Assembly: GCA_025667525.1 (NCBI GenBank)
Contig: CM046879.1
Coordinates: 384,113,039-384,177,038 of the forward strand
Length of the DNA stretch: 64,000 nucleotides
Source: Glebionis coronaria
Lineage: Eukaryota > Streptophyta > Magnoliopsida > Asterales > Asteraceae
Reading direction: 5' to 3'
The notes below the pieces were generated by a model, which saw nothing but the letters and a program-made list of their open reading frames with translations, had not been told where the DNA came from and made no database searches. Each line of letters opens with the position of its first letter. The stretch's first letter is position 1. Shown piece by piece: positions 22,408 to 33,463 of this stretch. The translations under genes and the position numbers were made by a program.

Positions 22408-23689
22408 AGAAATTCGTCCTCGAATTAAAGGTAATAAGCTGATGAAGTTATAAAAGCTGAAAGGACACATATGTTGAAAGAGCATGAAGGCTGAAAAGAC
22501 ATATAAGTTGAAGGATCATTCGTCCTTAATTTAGAACATGATGCTGCTGAAAGGGTATAAACATGACATGACTGAAGAGGACATGGGACGTAACATGACT
22601 GACAGAACTTAACTAAAATTTTGAAGGAAAAGGATGAGAGGTCTGGATGGACTCCTCCGTTCCGAGTGGCTTCTTGCTCGAAACGACTCTTTCAAGGTCT
22701 AAATATAATGAAAATCTTAGTCTTGATGACTCTGTCCTGACGGTGATGAATAGTTTCTGGGTCCATACTTAAGATGGATTTTCTGAATCTAATAGAATGA
22801 ATAAGCTATAGCATGTAGTATAAATGAAACGGTACGTAAATTTATCTTGAAAAGGTAACAATTATATCTTTTAGCAAGCTGCTGAAACATATAGGGACGA
22901 ACTACATGAAGAATTGTGAACGTGCTACGTGAGCAATTGTGAACGTGGTTCACGATTATTTGAGGAATGCTGGGCATGGAATATATTGTCCACGATGATA
23001 CATGAAACATACTGTGAACGTGATGCTAGAACATATCATGAACATATGCTGACTGAGGAAAGAATGCCAACGATACGGCTTGAGACGTGAAACGTCTGCC
23101 TGAGTATGGAGACGCTGTACTAAGCTTGAGTCTGGTTTCTTAAGCTTTCTGTAACTATATTTGGTAACAAGCTGTGAAACGTGTATCACGATATGGTATA
23201 CGAACTTGAACGTGAACAATGTTATGAACGCTAACGTGAGCTTAAATCATGGGATAGCACAAAACATAAACTGAAATAGCATCGCACTGTGAATGAGACG
23301 TAAACATGAAAGTGAAAATAAACGTGAACGTACACGTGATCGTGAACATGAACGTGAGCGCGATTCGCGAATGCTAATTTCTATCTGACAAGATAATTGA
23401 TGGAAAACCTTAGAATCATACGATCTATTGTTGAATTTCTTGTAGATTTACTATTGCGTAATTATTTGGATAAAAGAAGGCGTGAAGGCTGGATTAACTG
23501 GTTAACAACGACTTAGATGGCATCATGCTTCATCTGAGTCTGTGGTAACTGATAACAAAGGATTGTAGTAACTCACTACCATGACGGCGCTCAATCTTGA
23601 CCTGCGATATGTCAGGCATTTAGGTATGAACATAGATGCATCAATGTGTGATACTGCTTCTATTAAAATTTTGCCTGATTATGGGACAT
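22408..23689 (-). other. Decayed 3' internal region of Gypsy element 2
   Basis: Where RNase H and integrase would be expected. No domain is readable by eye. 23160-23370 is rich in CGTGAACGTGAACATGAACG-type repeats. ORFs such as 22789-23010 and 22956-23219 (minus) have no recognisable motif. Confidence 0.45.
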
Positions 23690-24400
23690 TTTGGTGGAAA
23701 TCTGGTTGAATAGTCATGGGAAAATTTCAGGGAGAACTGTCAGCAATTTCTGCGGTAGCAGTCAATTAAGTTCTAGAAAATTTGGTACTTCGTTCCCAGG
23801 CGTCGGTTGGGACCATCAGGTGATGGCCTTCATATTCGCAGGATTGTCTGAAATTTCTTCTACTAAAACAGGGTGGCTCAGAAATGCCACCTTGTTCATC
23901 CGGAACTCATATCTGGAAAGTTGCGTATATACTTTTCTCCTATCGAAGATTCCGTACAACTGCGAGAAGATGATTCTCGTGTTCTTCTCTAGAATTTAGC
24001 AGATCATAATGTGATCCATGAATATACTGACTATTTTGTCTGAGAATATGGGAAAAATTTTATTCATAAATTTCATAATATAGCTGGAGAATTAGGGAGC
24101 TTAGAAGTATAAAATTAAAATTTTAGAGAGACTGTAATATGCTTAACAGCAGTTTGGAAAACATCATGTTCTTTCTCTCACCACTGATGGTAGCATGGTC
24201 TGAAATTGTTTAGGAAAGTGTTTAAGACATCGTAGCAGATCAGATAGACCTGATATTTATGTAATGAACATTGATTAAGAATGATGATCTTGTAAAAATT
24301 TTTAGTGGTCGATACATGATCTCATGATACCGGCCTTCCTTCTGATAGACAGAAACGGTGCTCATCCTGGTGGTGCGCTAGGGTGAATAAAGCCTCATTC
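23690..24400 (-). pseudogene. Highly decayed Gypsy RT / RNase H of element 2
   Basis: Multi-frame minus-strand translation still follows the RT order. About 24390-24240 gives STTKNFYKIIILNQCSLHKY, equivalent to the IDYRELNK..TIKN..PLP region. About 24055-23985 gives FMDHIMIC followed by EKNTRIIF, the relic of the FIDD catalytic box, with the second aspartate now His. About 23960-23700 gives SRYEFRMNKVAFLSH and ANMKAIT, then VPNFLELNCY, equivalent to the KCEFW..VxFLGH and [10 protein letters not shown] motifs. Many stops and frameshifts; certainly non-functional. Confidence 0.7.
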
Positions 24401-25744
24401 TGGTAATTCTTGCAGCAATTGTTGCAACTCTTTTAACTTAGTTACAACCCTATAACAAGGAGTTTGAAAACAAGTTCCGTTCTTGAGACAAGCTCGATGT
24501 AGAATTCTGTCTCGTGGTTAGAAAGGAATTTCTGAAAAACTTTCTGAAATTATGTCTGGAAACTCTGGAGAAATCTGCTGGTCATGAATTTAAATAATTT
24601 CAGAAGTGTATTATAACTGGTGGCTAGAAAGTCTTCGTAGCTATGGACTGATAAGTCACGCGCTTGTAAGGCAAAAAAAACTTGTACTGACTTTTCTGGC
24701 AGAATATAATGTATGTTCAGGAGTTAGTAAGACGGATCTCGTCGTTAACTGAAAAGAAAACTTTAATAAATATTGGTGATACTGTGGAGTCTTTTCTGGC
24801 TGGGAGGTCGGTAAATACTTGATTTAATATAAAGCTATAGGAATACATGAAGTAAACGTGGCGACTTTCACTGAATGTGTTCGTCTGTAATCTCACCGAA
24901 TAAATACTGCGTGTCTAACCAGAATAATACAACAGTGGTGGTGACTAAATCTTTAATGGTCTGATTTATGCATGGCATGACAAAACGGGTATACCCCTGT
25001 GGAGGGTACCCTAATTTTCCGAGGGCCTGGTTTAGAAGACAATACTGAAATTATGAGTCTTGACTCGTGCCCTGAGAAAATATTCGTATGACATGTATCA
25101 TGACTGGTATCTGACATGTGTCTTCCGAAACGATACTAGAGACCTGTGTCTTGACGGATGTCTTGACATGTGTTTTGGTAGGCGGATAAAGTTGAAAATT
25201 TTGGTACCTGCTAGGATTGGCGGACCGGTTAGACTGCTGACCTCCGTATTTCTGGTCACGTCCGTACCAGAGTTCTGATGGTTACCGATTGATTAATTAT
25301 AAGCACGGTGGTTGACACTACTGCTTTGTCTGTCAATTAATGACGGTCATTATCATGACTGTGATTCATGTAACTATTCTGCTGAGTGGCCGGCTGGGTT
25401 CCGGTTCTCACTCCTCTGAATGAAAGGTTAGCTGAGTGAAGTGAGACATCTAGCTGAGAAGGTAAAAGAATGGAATGGAATGGTAGTGTCTGATGGTTGA
25501 AATTTGTTCTTGTCAGATTTTTCAAACTTATAGTTTTCGTCCTTGTTCTGCAGAGTCTTCATAGTATAAACAACATCAGCATCTTGAGAAATCTCCAAAG
25601 TATCAGCAGCATCAGCATTTGTGAGGTCTTCAAAGTGTTAGCAACATCAGAATCTGGTAAAATCTTTAACTCATGAGCAACAGCATCTGGTAGAATATCG
25701 ACAAGTGGAAACGCCTGAGATGATTGAAGATCGATTAGCAATAT

Positions 25745-25920
25745 CCATAGAGTAGGGTACCTGGAGTACACCTGGACTACTGTACATGAAGTACAATGTG
25801 AATACTGCACATGGAGCATATCTGAGAAACTGTACGTAGAGTACTCATGAAATACTGTACATGGAGTATAACTGAGACACTGTACATAGGGTACAGATGT
25901 AATACTGTACATGGCATTGG
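25745..25920. repeat. Imperfect tandem repeat around ACTGTACATGGAGTA
   Basis: About six degenerate units of roughly 30 bp, each with a version of ACTGTACATGGAGTA followed by CTGAGA or CATGAA. Just left of it (25570-25690) another short repeat contains CATCAGCATCT-like phrases. Confidence 0.6.
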
Positions 25921-26387
25921 TGGAAATTTTTATCGGATGATCGATACTGGTGTCACTTGTCTGATATGATCAAAGAAATAAATTGATTTAAACGTTATTA
26001 AACTGAACTGAAATGAGTAACATGATAGCCTGGTAATTCCTGCGTGGACTTAAAGCTGGTTGTATAGAATTTCAAGAATATGATTAAACGAAATTTCAAC
26101 AATGGTCAACATGAAGACATGACTGATGAAGATCAAACATGATTATTATGAAAACATGATTTTTACTGTAACCCCTTCTGTATCTTAGCATGAAAACATC
26201 ATCACCTTGCTGAAAACATAATCCTCATAAGGAGACATGAACTTAGTCAGCATGAAAACGACATTCACGTGAGAGTATAAACTTGACTGATACAAATAAC
26301 ATAGAAGAATAATCAACTGAGATTTATCATCAACTGATGTAGATAGTTATGGTTTAATCCATAGTATTCATAGTAGGAAGCATGTGA

Positions 26388-26600
26388 CTAAGTATGGGCG
26401 ATTCTGTTTCGATCCTTACTTGTCAAAATTTTCTGAGAACTGTCATGTATAGAAATGTACAATCTGGGACTAAATGTGGTTGGTTGTAGTCCAATTCATA
26501 TTTGTCAAGATTTTAATAGAACTGTCAAGTATAGAAATTTATAATATGGGACTAAATATGGTTGGTTGTAGTCCAATCCATACTTGTCAAAGTTTATGAA
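26388..26600. repeat. Three tandem units of about 82 bp
   Basis: Units contain GACTAAATGTGGTTGGTTG, AGTCCAAT, ACTTGTCAA and ACTGTCAAGTATAGAAAT in the same order; the first unit is the most diverged. Confidence 0.65.
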
Positions 26601-27048
26601 ATGTCCAGATATGACAAAGGTGAACAACTATGGATCGGTTCACAAAACATCATTTGACAGAATAGCATAAAAATTTGATCTAAAAAATAGTGAACGTTTT
26701 TGGGTCGGTTTACCAAGTAATATTCGACTGAAAACATGAATCTGACATGAGTAAGGATGAACGCCTATGGTCAGTTCATCTATACAAAAATCTGAACGGG
26801 CAAGGGTGAACGCCTATGGTCAGTTCACCAAAAAAAAACACGCTAAAAGCACATGCGACTAAATATGGCCAGTCATGTACCAACCTTTTACTTAGTACAA
26901 AACTTTAAGAAAATCGAATGATAACTGAAGAAAACTGGCTAATAAATGCATGAGAAATATGAAAGATAACAACGCCAAAATCTAGGAAGTTCCTGGTGAC
27001 TACCCACTAGTCACAGGTCAAGTTTTATAGCCTACAGGTCGAACCTCT

Positions 27049-27059
27049 CTCTGATACCA
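27049..27059 (-). promoter_or_regulatory. Primer-binding site of Gypsy element 2
   Basis: The minus strand reads TGGTATCAGAG, the initiator-Met tRNA complement, four bases inside the LTR edge. Confidence 0.82.
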
Positions 27060-27624
27060 TAATTGTAACACCCCACTTGGATAAGTGGACCGTTACGTGT
27101 AATTATGGCGTGTCATCAAAGTATAAGGTAAATGTCCTAAAACATTAACTGACCATAACGGAAATACCGAAATCAAACATCGGTAATCCAACATAAGCTC
27201 AAAACATGAAAATAAAATACTGAAATAAAGGACTGAACAATGTCCAACAGCAATATAAAAATGAAGTGCATAAGGTAAAGAAGTCTGGGCGGCTTCCATC
27301 CAATGCACATGCTCTCAAAATCTTAAGAGTGTCCTGATGTACCTGCCGTTAGAACATGAAAGAATTACGGCTGAGCATAACGCTCAGTAAACAGATATAA
27401 TGCATGGTAGGAATATATTGAACTTGAAATAATTAATAATTACTGAAACTGAAAGACTGATATGTGAAGTATGATGAAAACTGTAAAAAATTTGATAAGT
27501 CTGATTTATAAATAATAAAACTGAACTGTTATCTGTTAAATTTTAAAACATACATTTACTGTATTTTAATTGCCAAGAGCTTATATAGGTCATGTGCTGT
27601 AACAACTGTTGCATGAATAACCGG

Positions 27625-27654
27625 AGGGGTGACCTCGTCATGCTGTAGAGGGGT
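27625..27654 (+). repeat. 30-bp direct repeat flanking the LTR insert (left)
   Basis: Begins AGGGGTGACCTCGTC and ends TAGAGGGGT. The same 30 bp occur at 29279-29308. The unoccupied LTR (20469-20498) has a single copy, although a 12-bp piece of it (AGGGGTGACCTC) is itself doubled there. Confidence 0.8.
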
Positions 27655-29278
27655 AATAACTGATGATTTGCTCTGGTTAAAAAAAGTTTGTGTTCGTAGA
27701 TGTGTGTCTAATCGAATTGATCTAGGTTTTCTATGTGACTCAGTTTTATTTTGGTGGAAACAAATAATTTTGGTTGTTTTTAAATTTAAATGTGCAAAGA
27801 CTTAAAAGTAAATGTCGTTAAAGTAAAGGGCAAGTATTAAAAGAGCGTGAAAATAAATCTAAGTCTAATTAAAAAGAAAGGTGCAATATTTAAAAAAAAT
27901 GTGACAAAAAGTAACTTAATTAAAATGACTAAAAAATTAAAGCGTGATGGAAATTAAAGTTAGGCAAGTATTAAAAAATTAAGCTAAAAATTAAACAAGT
28001 CAAAAACAAGAGAAAACACCCCAATCGGAATATATTCCGATCACACCAATCGGAATGTGTAGTGAGGTCCCAATCGGAATGCTGATCGGAACCTTAGATC
28101 GGAAAGTGTCACTCTTACCCTGATCGGAATGTCCAATCGCCACCTCAATCGGAATGTGTAACTAGACACCAATCGGAATACTGTCACATGCATCCAATCG
28201 GAATACCAGAGATCACCCAATCGGAATTAAAAACCCTTTTCAGATCGGAACCGATCGGAATGTATAACCCCCTTCCGATTGTCACGGTCGGAATACGGAG
28301 ACTTGGATGGAAAATAAGCTAAGTAAATAAGCTATAGTTCTAATAAGCACTAGACTAGATCCTTAAGGTAAATCGTGTAAAAATAAGCTAAAAAAAAACT
28401 GAAAGTTAACAACTTTTAAAATATGAAAAAGATAAACTTTAAGAAAAACAACTTTTTATATAAAAATAACTTTTGTAAAAACTATATAAATTTGAAAAAT
28501 AAATCAAATAAGCTATGAAAATAAGTGGTTTAAAACAATCAAAAGCATAAAAATCAAACCTTTAAACGAATCAACAAGAGAAAAACGCGTGTAAATCAAA
28601 GATCAAAGAAAGGTAGAAGAAGATGAACAAGATAAAGAAAAGGTGCAAGTAATTAAAAAGAAACACTTACTTGAAATTAAAAGTAATTAAAGGTGCAAAA
28701 CATGTATTTAAATGTGCAAGTAATTAAATGTGCATAAATGAAAGTGGAAGAATGGTTTGTCAAGCCACCAACAAGAGTAAATGAATGAAAATGAGGGTTT
28801 ATATAGGTGATTAGGGAGTGGTTAGGGGAAGCTTCCTCTCTCCTTCCTTTCTTGTTAATTGCACCATCAAGTCCTTCCTTCTTAATCTTTTTGTTAATCT
28901 TGGAATGTGATGACTTTTGGCTCGGGATTTCTTTGGACTCGTCTTTTAATTCTTCGATAAATAAGACTTGAGTTCCTCGGCTTTAAGTAAACTTTCGTCT
29001 TTTGACTTTTTCTTCGATAAATCTTCAGAATTGGTCTTGGACTTCCGTTCTTTATCCACTTTTGACTTCTTTACTTCGTCTTTCGTCCTTTTCTTCAATA
29101 AAAGTCCGTAAATGCCCGTGAATTCCCGTGTTTTCTCCACTTTTCACCTTTTCGTCCTAAAACATAACAAAAACACAAACCACGCATAATTCCGACATAA
29201 AAGACATAAAATACACGTTTTGGTCCGGTTTTTATTGTAATTAAGTGGTAGAAAAGATGGGTGTTTACACACCTATCA
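27655..29278 (-). mobile_element. 1.6 kb insertion in the LTR, possibly a solo LTR
   Basis: Absent from the sister LTR. On the minus strand it begins TGATAGGTGTGTAAACACC and near its other end reads GAGCAAATCATCA, so it has TG..CA ends like the Athila-type LTRs in this window (TGATGAG..CATCA), with six extra bases at the left edge. It contains no coding frame of substance (a Lys-rich frame at 28946-29140 is low complexity). It is flanked by 30-bp direct repeats rather than a clean 5-bp duplication, so a solo LTR is a guess; a recombination product is also possible. Confidence 0.5.
28020..28290 (-). repeat. Interspersed ATTCCGATTGG motifs
   Basis: About 13 copies of CCAATCGGAATG-like words (plus strand), separated by roughly 8-25 bp of unrelated sequence. 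Several end in GATCGGAA instead. On the minus strand the core is ATTCCGATTGG, close to the ATTGCGATTGG core of the minisatellite at 7913-8287. Confidence 0.8.
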
Positions 29279-29308
29279 AGGGGTGACCTCGTCATGCTGT
29301 AGAGGGGT
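29279..29308 (+). repeat. 30-bp direct repeat flanking the LTR insert (right)
   Basis: Identical to 27625-27654; the LTR sequence continues directly after it. Confidence 0.8.
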
Positions 29309-31104
29309 GACCTCAAATTACTGTGCTGGGTGGAGGGATCAACTCCAATGTGAAGGATGTAGAGCACACACCACATTCACCTGATTAACTGTAAACTGAT
29401 AAGCCTAGGATGCATCCATAAGCCCCACTAATAATACTGATAAAATGTCCAAGTTGAACCAAGTGGAACGCTTCGGAATATCACTCTCCCGCATGTGAGT
29501 CATGACACCGGTGCCTCAAGTGTCATGGTTACGATACCTCCGTAACTAGTACTACTGACTGGTCATGCTTGTATATATTGCTCAGGCAATATCTTAGTTA
29601 TTAAAATGATTTCAGATAATTTATAACATGTACTGGGGAAAACATTTGGCTGCAGACGGGAAATCCTAATCATGCATAGTTAGGAAGTCATTACTGAAAG
29701 GACGAAAAATCCGTACCTCTTGTCCAGTAACTGATTGAAGGAAGGCTGAACGAACACTACTCGGGCTTCACGGAAGCTACAATAATAATAGACGCGAATA
29801 AGTTATCTGTTCTTCGTTTATTTAATTTACTGATCTTATTGGCTTCTCATTTATTTATTTGTTTCTGAACTTCTTTACGTATGTTAACTGATAAATCTGA
29901 TCTTTCTTATAATTCTTTTTAATGTATATCGACCTACTATTAATTACGGTACAAACGTATTCTGACGTGATATTAATACTATAATAGGTAACCCTACTAA
30001 AAATAGAAAGTTTCCTATATTAGAGAGTTTTCAAAATCGTTTATAATTTCTATAATAAAATTATACCCTTTTAAATATTATAAAACTATTTTAATTTAAT
30101 TCATTTAAATATACAATTAAACATTTATAAAAGTAAGTAATAAAAGGTATAATTTAAAATCTTCATTTTTAATGTTTAAACTATATCCCGAGCCCACCGA
30201 GATACCCTTCTCGGTCGCACTAAAACAATTAATAAAATATATAAAATCTACCTATATGAATTAGCGACAGAAAAACTGTCACTAAAAAGTGTGACCAAAA
30301 GCTGAGTTTTTTAAAAACTGTCAATAAACGAATTTGCGACAGAAATTAGCGTCGCTAATCTGTCGCTAATATCAAAACTAACACTTCTTATTTTCTGTTT
30401 AATATGTTCCCACTGTTCTTTATATTCTTCCCACCGTTTTCATAAATGTTACCCACTACTAGTGGGTTCATCCCCCCTTCTTGTTAACTAAGACCCACCG
30501 AGAGTCTTAAGGACTCTCGGTTGCCACTGCCACAACAAACCTACCCCCCGATAGGCTATTTTTTCCCACTGCATGTAATCCCAAACACCCCTTTTCTGAG
30601 TTAATCCCAAACACCGCTACTGTTCTTTTACCCATTGTTTATTAAACAAACACCTCCATGGTGGGTTCCTTGGCTCTCGGCTAGCAACCAATCATCACCA
30701 CCGAGACCTGTTGGTCACGACTGGAAATAAAGATACCACCGAGACATGAAGTCTCGGATGGTCATCAACCAAAACACCACCAACGCACCGTTTATTTAAT
30801 TTCGAGGCTAATCCCTTGGCTAAAATGTTTCCCTGATAAAACATGGGATTTCGTGATTTTTGTGAACAAGAAACGAGAGATCTTACCTATAACTATCTGG
30901 GATGATCAACAATGATGCACGAATCACTTAACCAAAACATACTCGATCCCTTATTTCTGTTTGACTGAAGTCGGCGGCTCTTTTTTTTTAATTATTTCTG
31001 CGTATTTAATATTCTTATAATTAAATATGGGTTTTACAATTCTTCCCCTCTAAAAAAAATAATTCGTCCACGAATTAAGGATGTGATTATGGCGTGGTTT
31101 TACA

Positions 31105-31109
31105 AACAT
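31105..31109. repeat. Target-site duplication aacat (right copy)
   Basis: Matches 19910-19914 on the other side of Gypsy element 2. Confidence 0.85.
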
Positions 31110-31939
31110 CGTGCACATACCACAAATAAAGCTAAATGTACAAGTGAGTAAAGCACAATACATGAAAATGCTAAAAATGTGAAGTTTATAAAAGTATAGG
31201 GACTAGAAATGTAAATTCAGAATGTTAAAGGACTGAAAATGAAAATATAACCAACTAATAACCAAATTGTAACAAACTACCAAACTTGCTAACTGAAATT
31301 GCAACAACATAAAAAGCTAGAAAGTTATTAACCACTTAGAACATTTTGAGACAATTCCTAAATTCCAGGGACCTAATAGCAAATATCTAAAAGAGTTTAG
31401 TTAAAAACGGGCTTATTAATCATTAAGCTGTAACTTGAGTTTTAAGCCACCAAATAAGCTGATATAAGTTTCAAAAGATTGCAAATTAAAAAGTACCTAG
31501 CCAGTTTTAAGGAGATAAGCTAAAATGCCCTCTAAGTCCAATAAGCAATTTTGGAATAAGCCACTTTTAAGGAACTAGCTTATTGGGATAAGCACTTAAG
31601 ATGTACTTCTCAAAATATGATCTAGAGTCCAAATGAGGAACACCTATCCAATAAAATTCAAAAAATCACTAAGAAATAAGCCAGAAAATCAAATAAGCTA
31701 ATTTGAGCTTATTTTGACCAAACGTTGACCAAGGTCCAATATTGTTTTCTAAGCTTATTGAACTATATTGTGAAAGAAAATAAGCACTTTTATGAAGATA
31801 ATAAGCTGGAATGAAAAATCTGTTAACACTTTATCACAGAAATTGAACTTGGTTCAGTGCTTATTCTAGGGCTTATTTCTAACTCAAATCTGAGAATTGT
31901 ATGCTCTAGCTTATATTCCTAGAAAGTTAGGATGTTAAG
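31110..31939. other. Unidentified flank rich in AATAAGC / GCTTATT
   Basis: Continues the sequence interrupted at 19914. From about 31410 to 31920 the word AATAAGC, ATAAGCT or its complement occurs about 15 times, far above chance for 510 bp. No coding frame, no terminal repeats seen. Confidence 0.5.
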
Positions 31940-33054
31940 TGATGAGACTGCATTTATACATAGTCTCATCGTCCAAATCAGGCTTAAAACATTTAAAAAT
32001 GTCATTAAATACCCAGAATATGCTTGTGTTTGTTCATTGTGTATTTTAGGTACATATATCGTGAATTCACCAAAAGATTACAAGAATCAAGCAAAAACGA
32101 ACACGGGAAACGAAACCGTACAAAGAACCGGACCCGAATCATGATTTTCAAAGAATGGTCCTTGAAGTTTGAAGGAATGGCAAGTTTAGTCTTCCAAGTT
32201 TGAAGATTTATCAACTTTGGTCCTTGAAGAATCAGAATGTACAAGTTTACTCCTTGAAGAATTAAGACATGTCAAGATATACCCCTGAAGATTGGTCAAA
32301 TTACACCAAATGCCCTCGTGAAAAGTTGTGACAATCCTTGTGCCAAAATAGACAAGTGTATCATACTTAAATACAAAGGATTGGGACATTATGGACTGCC
32401 AAACTTGAAGTGAACAAATTATGGAAGCCCAAGGACTAAAATTGCCCAGACAACCAAAACCCCTTCATCATATCACACCTCGCCACGTCACCCCACCACT
32501 CCCCACCACCAACCATACCACTCCTCCTCACCACTGGCCGCCACTTCACTAGTTAAACCCCACTACCACTTAAACAATATACTAATTAGTTTTAAACTTA
32601 TTATAAAATATATTTAAGTGGCGGTAAACACCTTTTAACCCCCTAATTCAAATCAAACGACCCTGTTCATCATCCCTAACAACTCAAGAACCCTAAACCC
32701 AAATCCACACTAAACCAAGGGGTTTTCCCCTTAATGACACCAAATCCTTAATTAACCATGTCATAAACCAAACCCACACCTAAGACCTCTACCCCGTGAC
32801 CCATAGTAGGCCCTCTCATGCTCCCCTACTTCACCAAATTGGGCAAAAACAGAATCTGCATACCATCCAACGTCCCAAAATCAGTTCTTGGTCCGAAAGG
32901 AACGTTTTAAAGGGCCATGATCAACAAGGACAACTGGCAAGAACATAATACATCACATGTATTTGTTTGACCAAGAAATCACAAGATTCATCTAAGGGCA
33001 TTTTTGGAATAGCATGTATTAGAGTTTAGCTTATCTAGAATTTTCTTAGCCTAG

Positions 33055-33063
33055 TATAAAAGG
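33055..33063 (+). promoter_or_regulatory. TATA box of LTR A
   Basis: TATAAAAGG in the LTR, about 1.1 kb from its start. The matching place in the right LTR of B reads TATAAATAG on the minus strand (45361-45369); the left LTR of B has a mutated TGTAAATAG. Promoter role inferred. Confidence 0.5.
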
Positions 33064-33458
33064 AGCTCTAGGATTGTAAGAAGCCCTTTGTTCCAGATTT
33101 TGGCATTTGTAATTTTTTTTCCATGAATAGTTAGAGTATGATTAAAACTTTGCAAGCCATTATATGAGTTCCATTTTACTTCTTTTGTAGTGTAAAATTT
33201 ACATTTTATGCAAATTTAGAGTAACTTTTATCAAATATTTTTCTTGTTCACATTTTTTGACAAAAGAAGTGTTTGAGATCCGGATTATTGTAACTTAATG
33301 GCTTATGTGGATTGACACCCACATAAGTTTGTTAAGCTCCATTAATCTGTTAGTTTCTGGTTGATTCACTATTTGGTTTCAAAGTTTTAAGTTCAAAAAG
33401 GTTGCACGTTAAGATTTTTCAAAAAAAAAACTTTTACCTTTCCTTTTTTTTACTGAGT

Positions 33459-33463
33459 ACTTA
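33459..33463. repeat. Target-site duplication actta (left copy)
   Basis: Matches actta at 46930-46934 and frames element B. Confidence 0.85.

Larger units (their letters stand above)
24401..27048 (-). other. Decayed gag/protease region and leader of Gypsy element 2
   Basis: No gag or protease motif can be recognised with confidence. The region holds several tandem or dispersed repeats (listed separately) and a doubled phrase GAACGCCTATGGTCAGTTCA at about 26760 and 26810. Confidence 0.4.
19915..31104 (-). mobile_element. Degenerate Ty3/Gypsy element 2 with target duplication aacat
   Basis: LTRs at 19915-22387 and 27064-31104, both with plus-strand ends TGTAACACCCC and GGTTTTACA. Target duplications aacat lie at 19910-19914 and 31105-31109. 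The polypurine tract (22388-22407) and primer site (27049-27059) lie on the minus strand in the correct places. In a sampled block of about 185 bp the LTRs differ at about 11 sites (around 6%), so the insertion is older than the Copia or Tekay ones. RT remnants (23690-24400) show a Gypsy pol. The right LTR is enlarged by a 1,624-bp insertion. Confidence 0.9.
27064..31104 (-). repeat. 5' LTR of Gypsy element 2, with insertion
   Basis: 4,041 bp including a foreign block at 27655-29278. Outside that block it follows 19915-22387, with a few further length differences: about 95 extra bp near 29505-29600 (CACCGGTGCCTCAAGTGTCA onward), and a shorter stretch near 30980. Confidence 0.87.
31940..33463 (+). 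repeat. 5' LTR of element A, first part
   Basis: Starts TGATGAGACT with a terminal hairpin (GATGAGACT, 12-base loop, AGTCTCATC; 31941-31970). It shares long blocks with the LTRs of element B (for example TATGCTTGTGTTTGTTCATT). It is interrupted at 33463 by B. Confidence 0.8.

Noticed and set aside
28020..28290. CRISPR-like array of ATCGGAAT words with unique spacers
   Set aside because: Repeats are 8-12 bp and irregular, spacers vary from about 8 to 25 bp, the host is a plant and no cas genes are present; it is an interspersed motif block.
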